DNA from: Pantanalinema rosaneae
Lineage (GTDB): Bacteria; Cyanobacteriota; Cyanobacteriia; Leptolyngbyales; Leptolyngbyaceae
Length of the DNA: 64,000 nucleotides
Direction of reading: 5' to 3'
NCBI RefSeq assembly: GCF_050753385.1
Contig: NZ_JBLZFZ010000004.1
Span: 62,001 to 126,000, forward strand
This document shows positions 63,589-64,000 of the stretch, piece after piece. The notes beneath the pieces were generated by a model. The model had not been told where the DNA came from, did no database searches, and saw nothing but the letters and a program-made list of their open reading frames with translations. Position numbers and translations under genes: made by a program. Position 1 is the stretch's first letter, and every line of letters begins with the position of its first letter.

Positions 63589-63999
63589 TCAAGTTGATTC
63601 ACACCCTTGAATAAAATCAATCATGGCGTGCATTGTGCCCGGTTTAGTCACAATTAAAATGGTTGATTCCGGCTCTAAAACAGTATTGCCATTGGGAATC
63701 ACCAAGTCCATCTGAGGGTGAGATTGATACCCAATAATCAGGGAACCACTGGGAAACCGAGGATCTTGGGCAATCTCAGCTAACCGCCGATTCACCACAT
63801 AACATTGTTTAGGAATTGCCAACTTTAAGACTTCAATCTGTCCCTGTTCAAAATGCATCATTGATTCCACCTGAGGATACTCGATCGCATTTGCCATCGT
63901 GGAAACCGAGAGATCGATCGTGTTAATCACATAGGTTGCTCCAGCAATGCGGTAAGGTTCAGCAAAGTCTCGATGCCGCATTCCCACCAAAATTCGCGG
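63589..63999 (-). CDS. TrkA/RCK-domain protein, 5' end outside the window
   Basis: The C-terminal 136 residues of a larger protein that continues past the right edge. MRHRDFAEPYRIAGATYVIN is the end of a Rossmann (TrkA-N) domain. KLAIPKQCYVVNRRLAEIAQ then opens a TrkA-C (RCK C) domain with SLIIGYQSHPQMDLVIPNG and a final ILIVTKPGTMHAMIDF. Such proteins gate potassium channels or Trk/Ktr transporters in response to NAD(H), ATP or c-di-AMP. The pore part, if present, would be upstream, beyond this window. Confidence 0.8.
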   Translation of the reverse strand, partial: PRILVGMRHRDFAEPYRIAGATYVINTIDLSVSTMANAIEYPQVESMMHFEQGQIEVLKLAIPKQCYVVNRRLAEIAQDPRFPSGSLIIGYQSHPQMDLVIPNGNTVLEPESTILIVTKPGTMHAMIDFIQGCEST

Positions 64000-64000
64000 C

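Overview
The window looks like the chromosome of a cyanobacterium, probably a filamentous, Leptolyngbya-like one, although no rRNA is present to fix the genus. The signs are frequent HIP1 octamers (GCGATCGC), a PsaK-like photosystem I subunit, a helical carotenoid protein, a DUF3611 membrane protein, an exosortase next to an HpsJ-like protein, and two proteins with PTPA-type C-terminal sorting signals. I found no tRNA, rRNA or CRISPR array.

Region 1 (1-11.4 kb) is carbon metabolism mixed with photosynthetic stress genes. It holds a short phosphoketolase-like enzyme, two GH31 alpha-glucosidases, two SDR oxidoreductases (the second in an operon with a GH31), a frameshifted psaK-like gene, a DUF2945 protein and a helical carotenoid protein. 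Region 2 (11.4-26.3 kb) is sensing and housekeeping: two large hybrid-input histidine kinases, a lone PAS protein, biosynthetic threonine deaminase (ilvA), a zinc-ribbon SF2 helicase, and a GH15/phosphorylase-kinase-like protein of 1091 residues.

Region 3 (26.4-60.7 kb) is an exopolysaccharide and protein-sorting locus. It starts with a Wza-type export protein facing a Wzc-type co-polymerase and a PTPA-CTERM protein that is frameshifted near its start codon. A junk interval follows, with tandem 56-bp palindromic repeats, a 21-bp-arm hairpin, a complete IS5-family element and an IS4-family fragment. Beyond it lies a minus-strand, AT-rich run of glycosyltransferases, two polysaccharide pyruvyltransferases, a Wzy/ligase-type membrane protein, a decayed IS1595-type transposase, an acyltransferase, an epimerase, a DegT aminotransferase and a Wzm/Wzt ABC exporter. 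HIP1 is essentially absent from 36.2 to 55.0 kb, consistent with a horizontally acquired serotype-like island. The host-like sequence resumes with exosortase + HpsJ-like + PTPA-CTERM, GDP-fucose synthase, GDP-mannose dehydratase and a WecB/TagA/CpsF glycosyltransferase.

Region 4 (60.7-64 kb) is sparse: a cysteine-containing hypothetical protein, about 1.2 kb without a convincing gene but with a degenerate direct repeat related to one at 54.6 kb, a Bax-inhibitor-1 family protein and the start-truncated end of a TrkA/RCK-domain protein.

The likely common theme of region 3 is that sugar nucleotides (including GDP-fucose) are assembled into a pyruvylated polysaccharide. It is exported by an ABC and/or Wzy-type route through the Wza/Wzc machinery, with exosortase-processed surface proteins made alongside. 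Identifications rest on reading motifs by eye, not on database searches.
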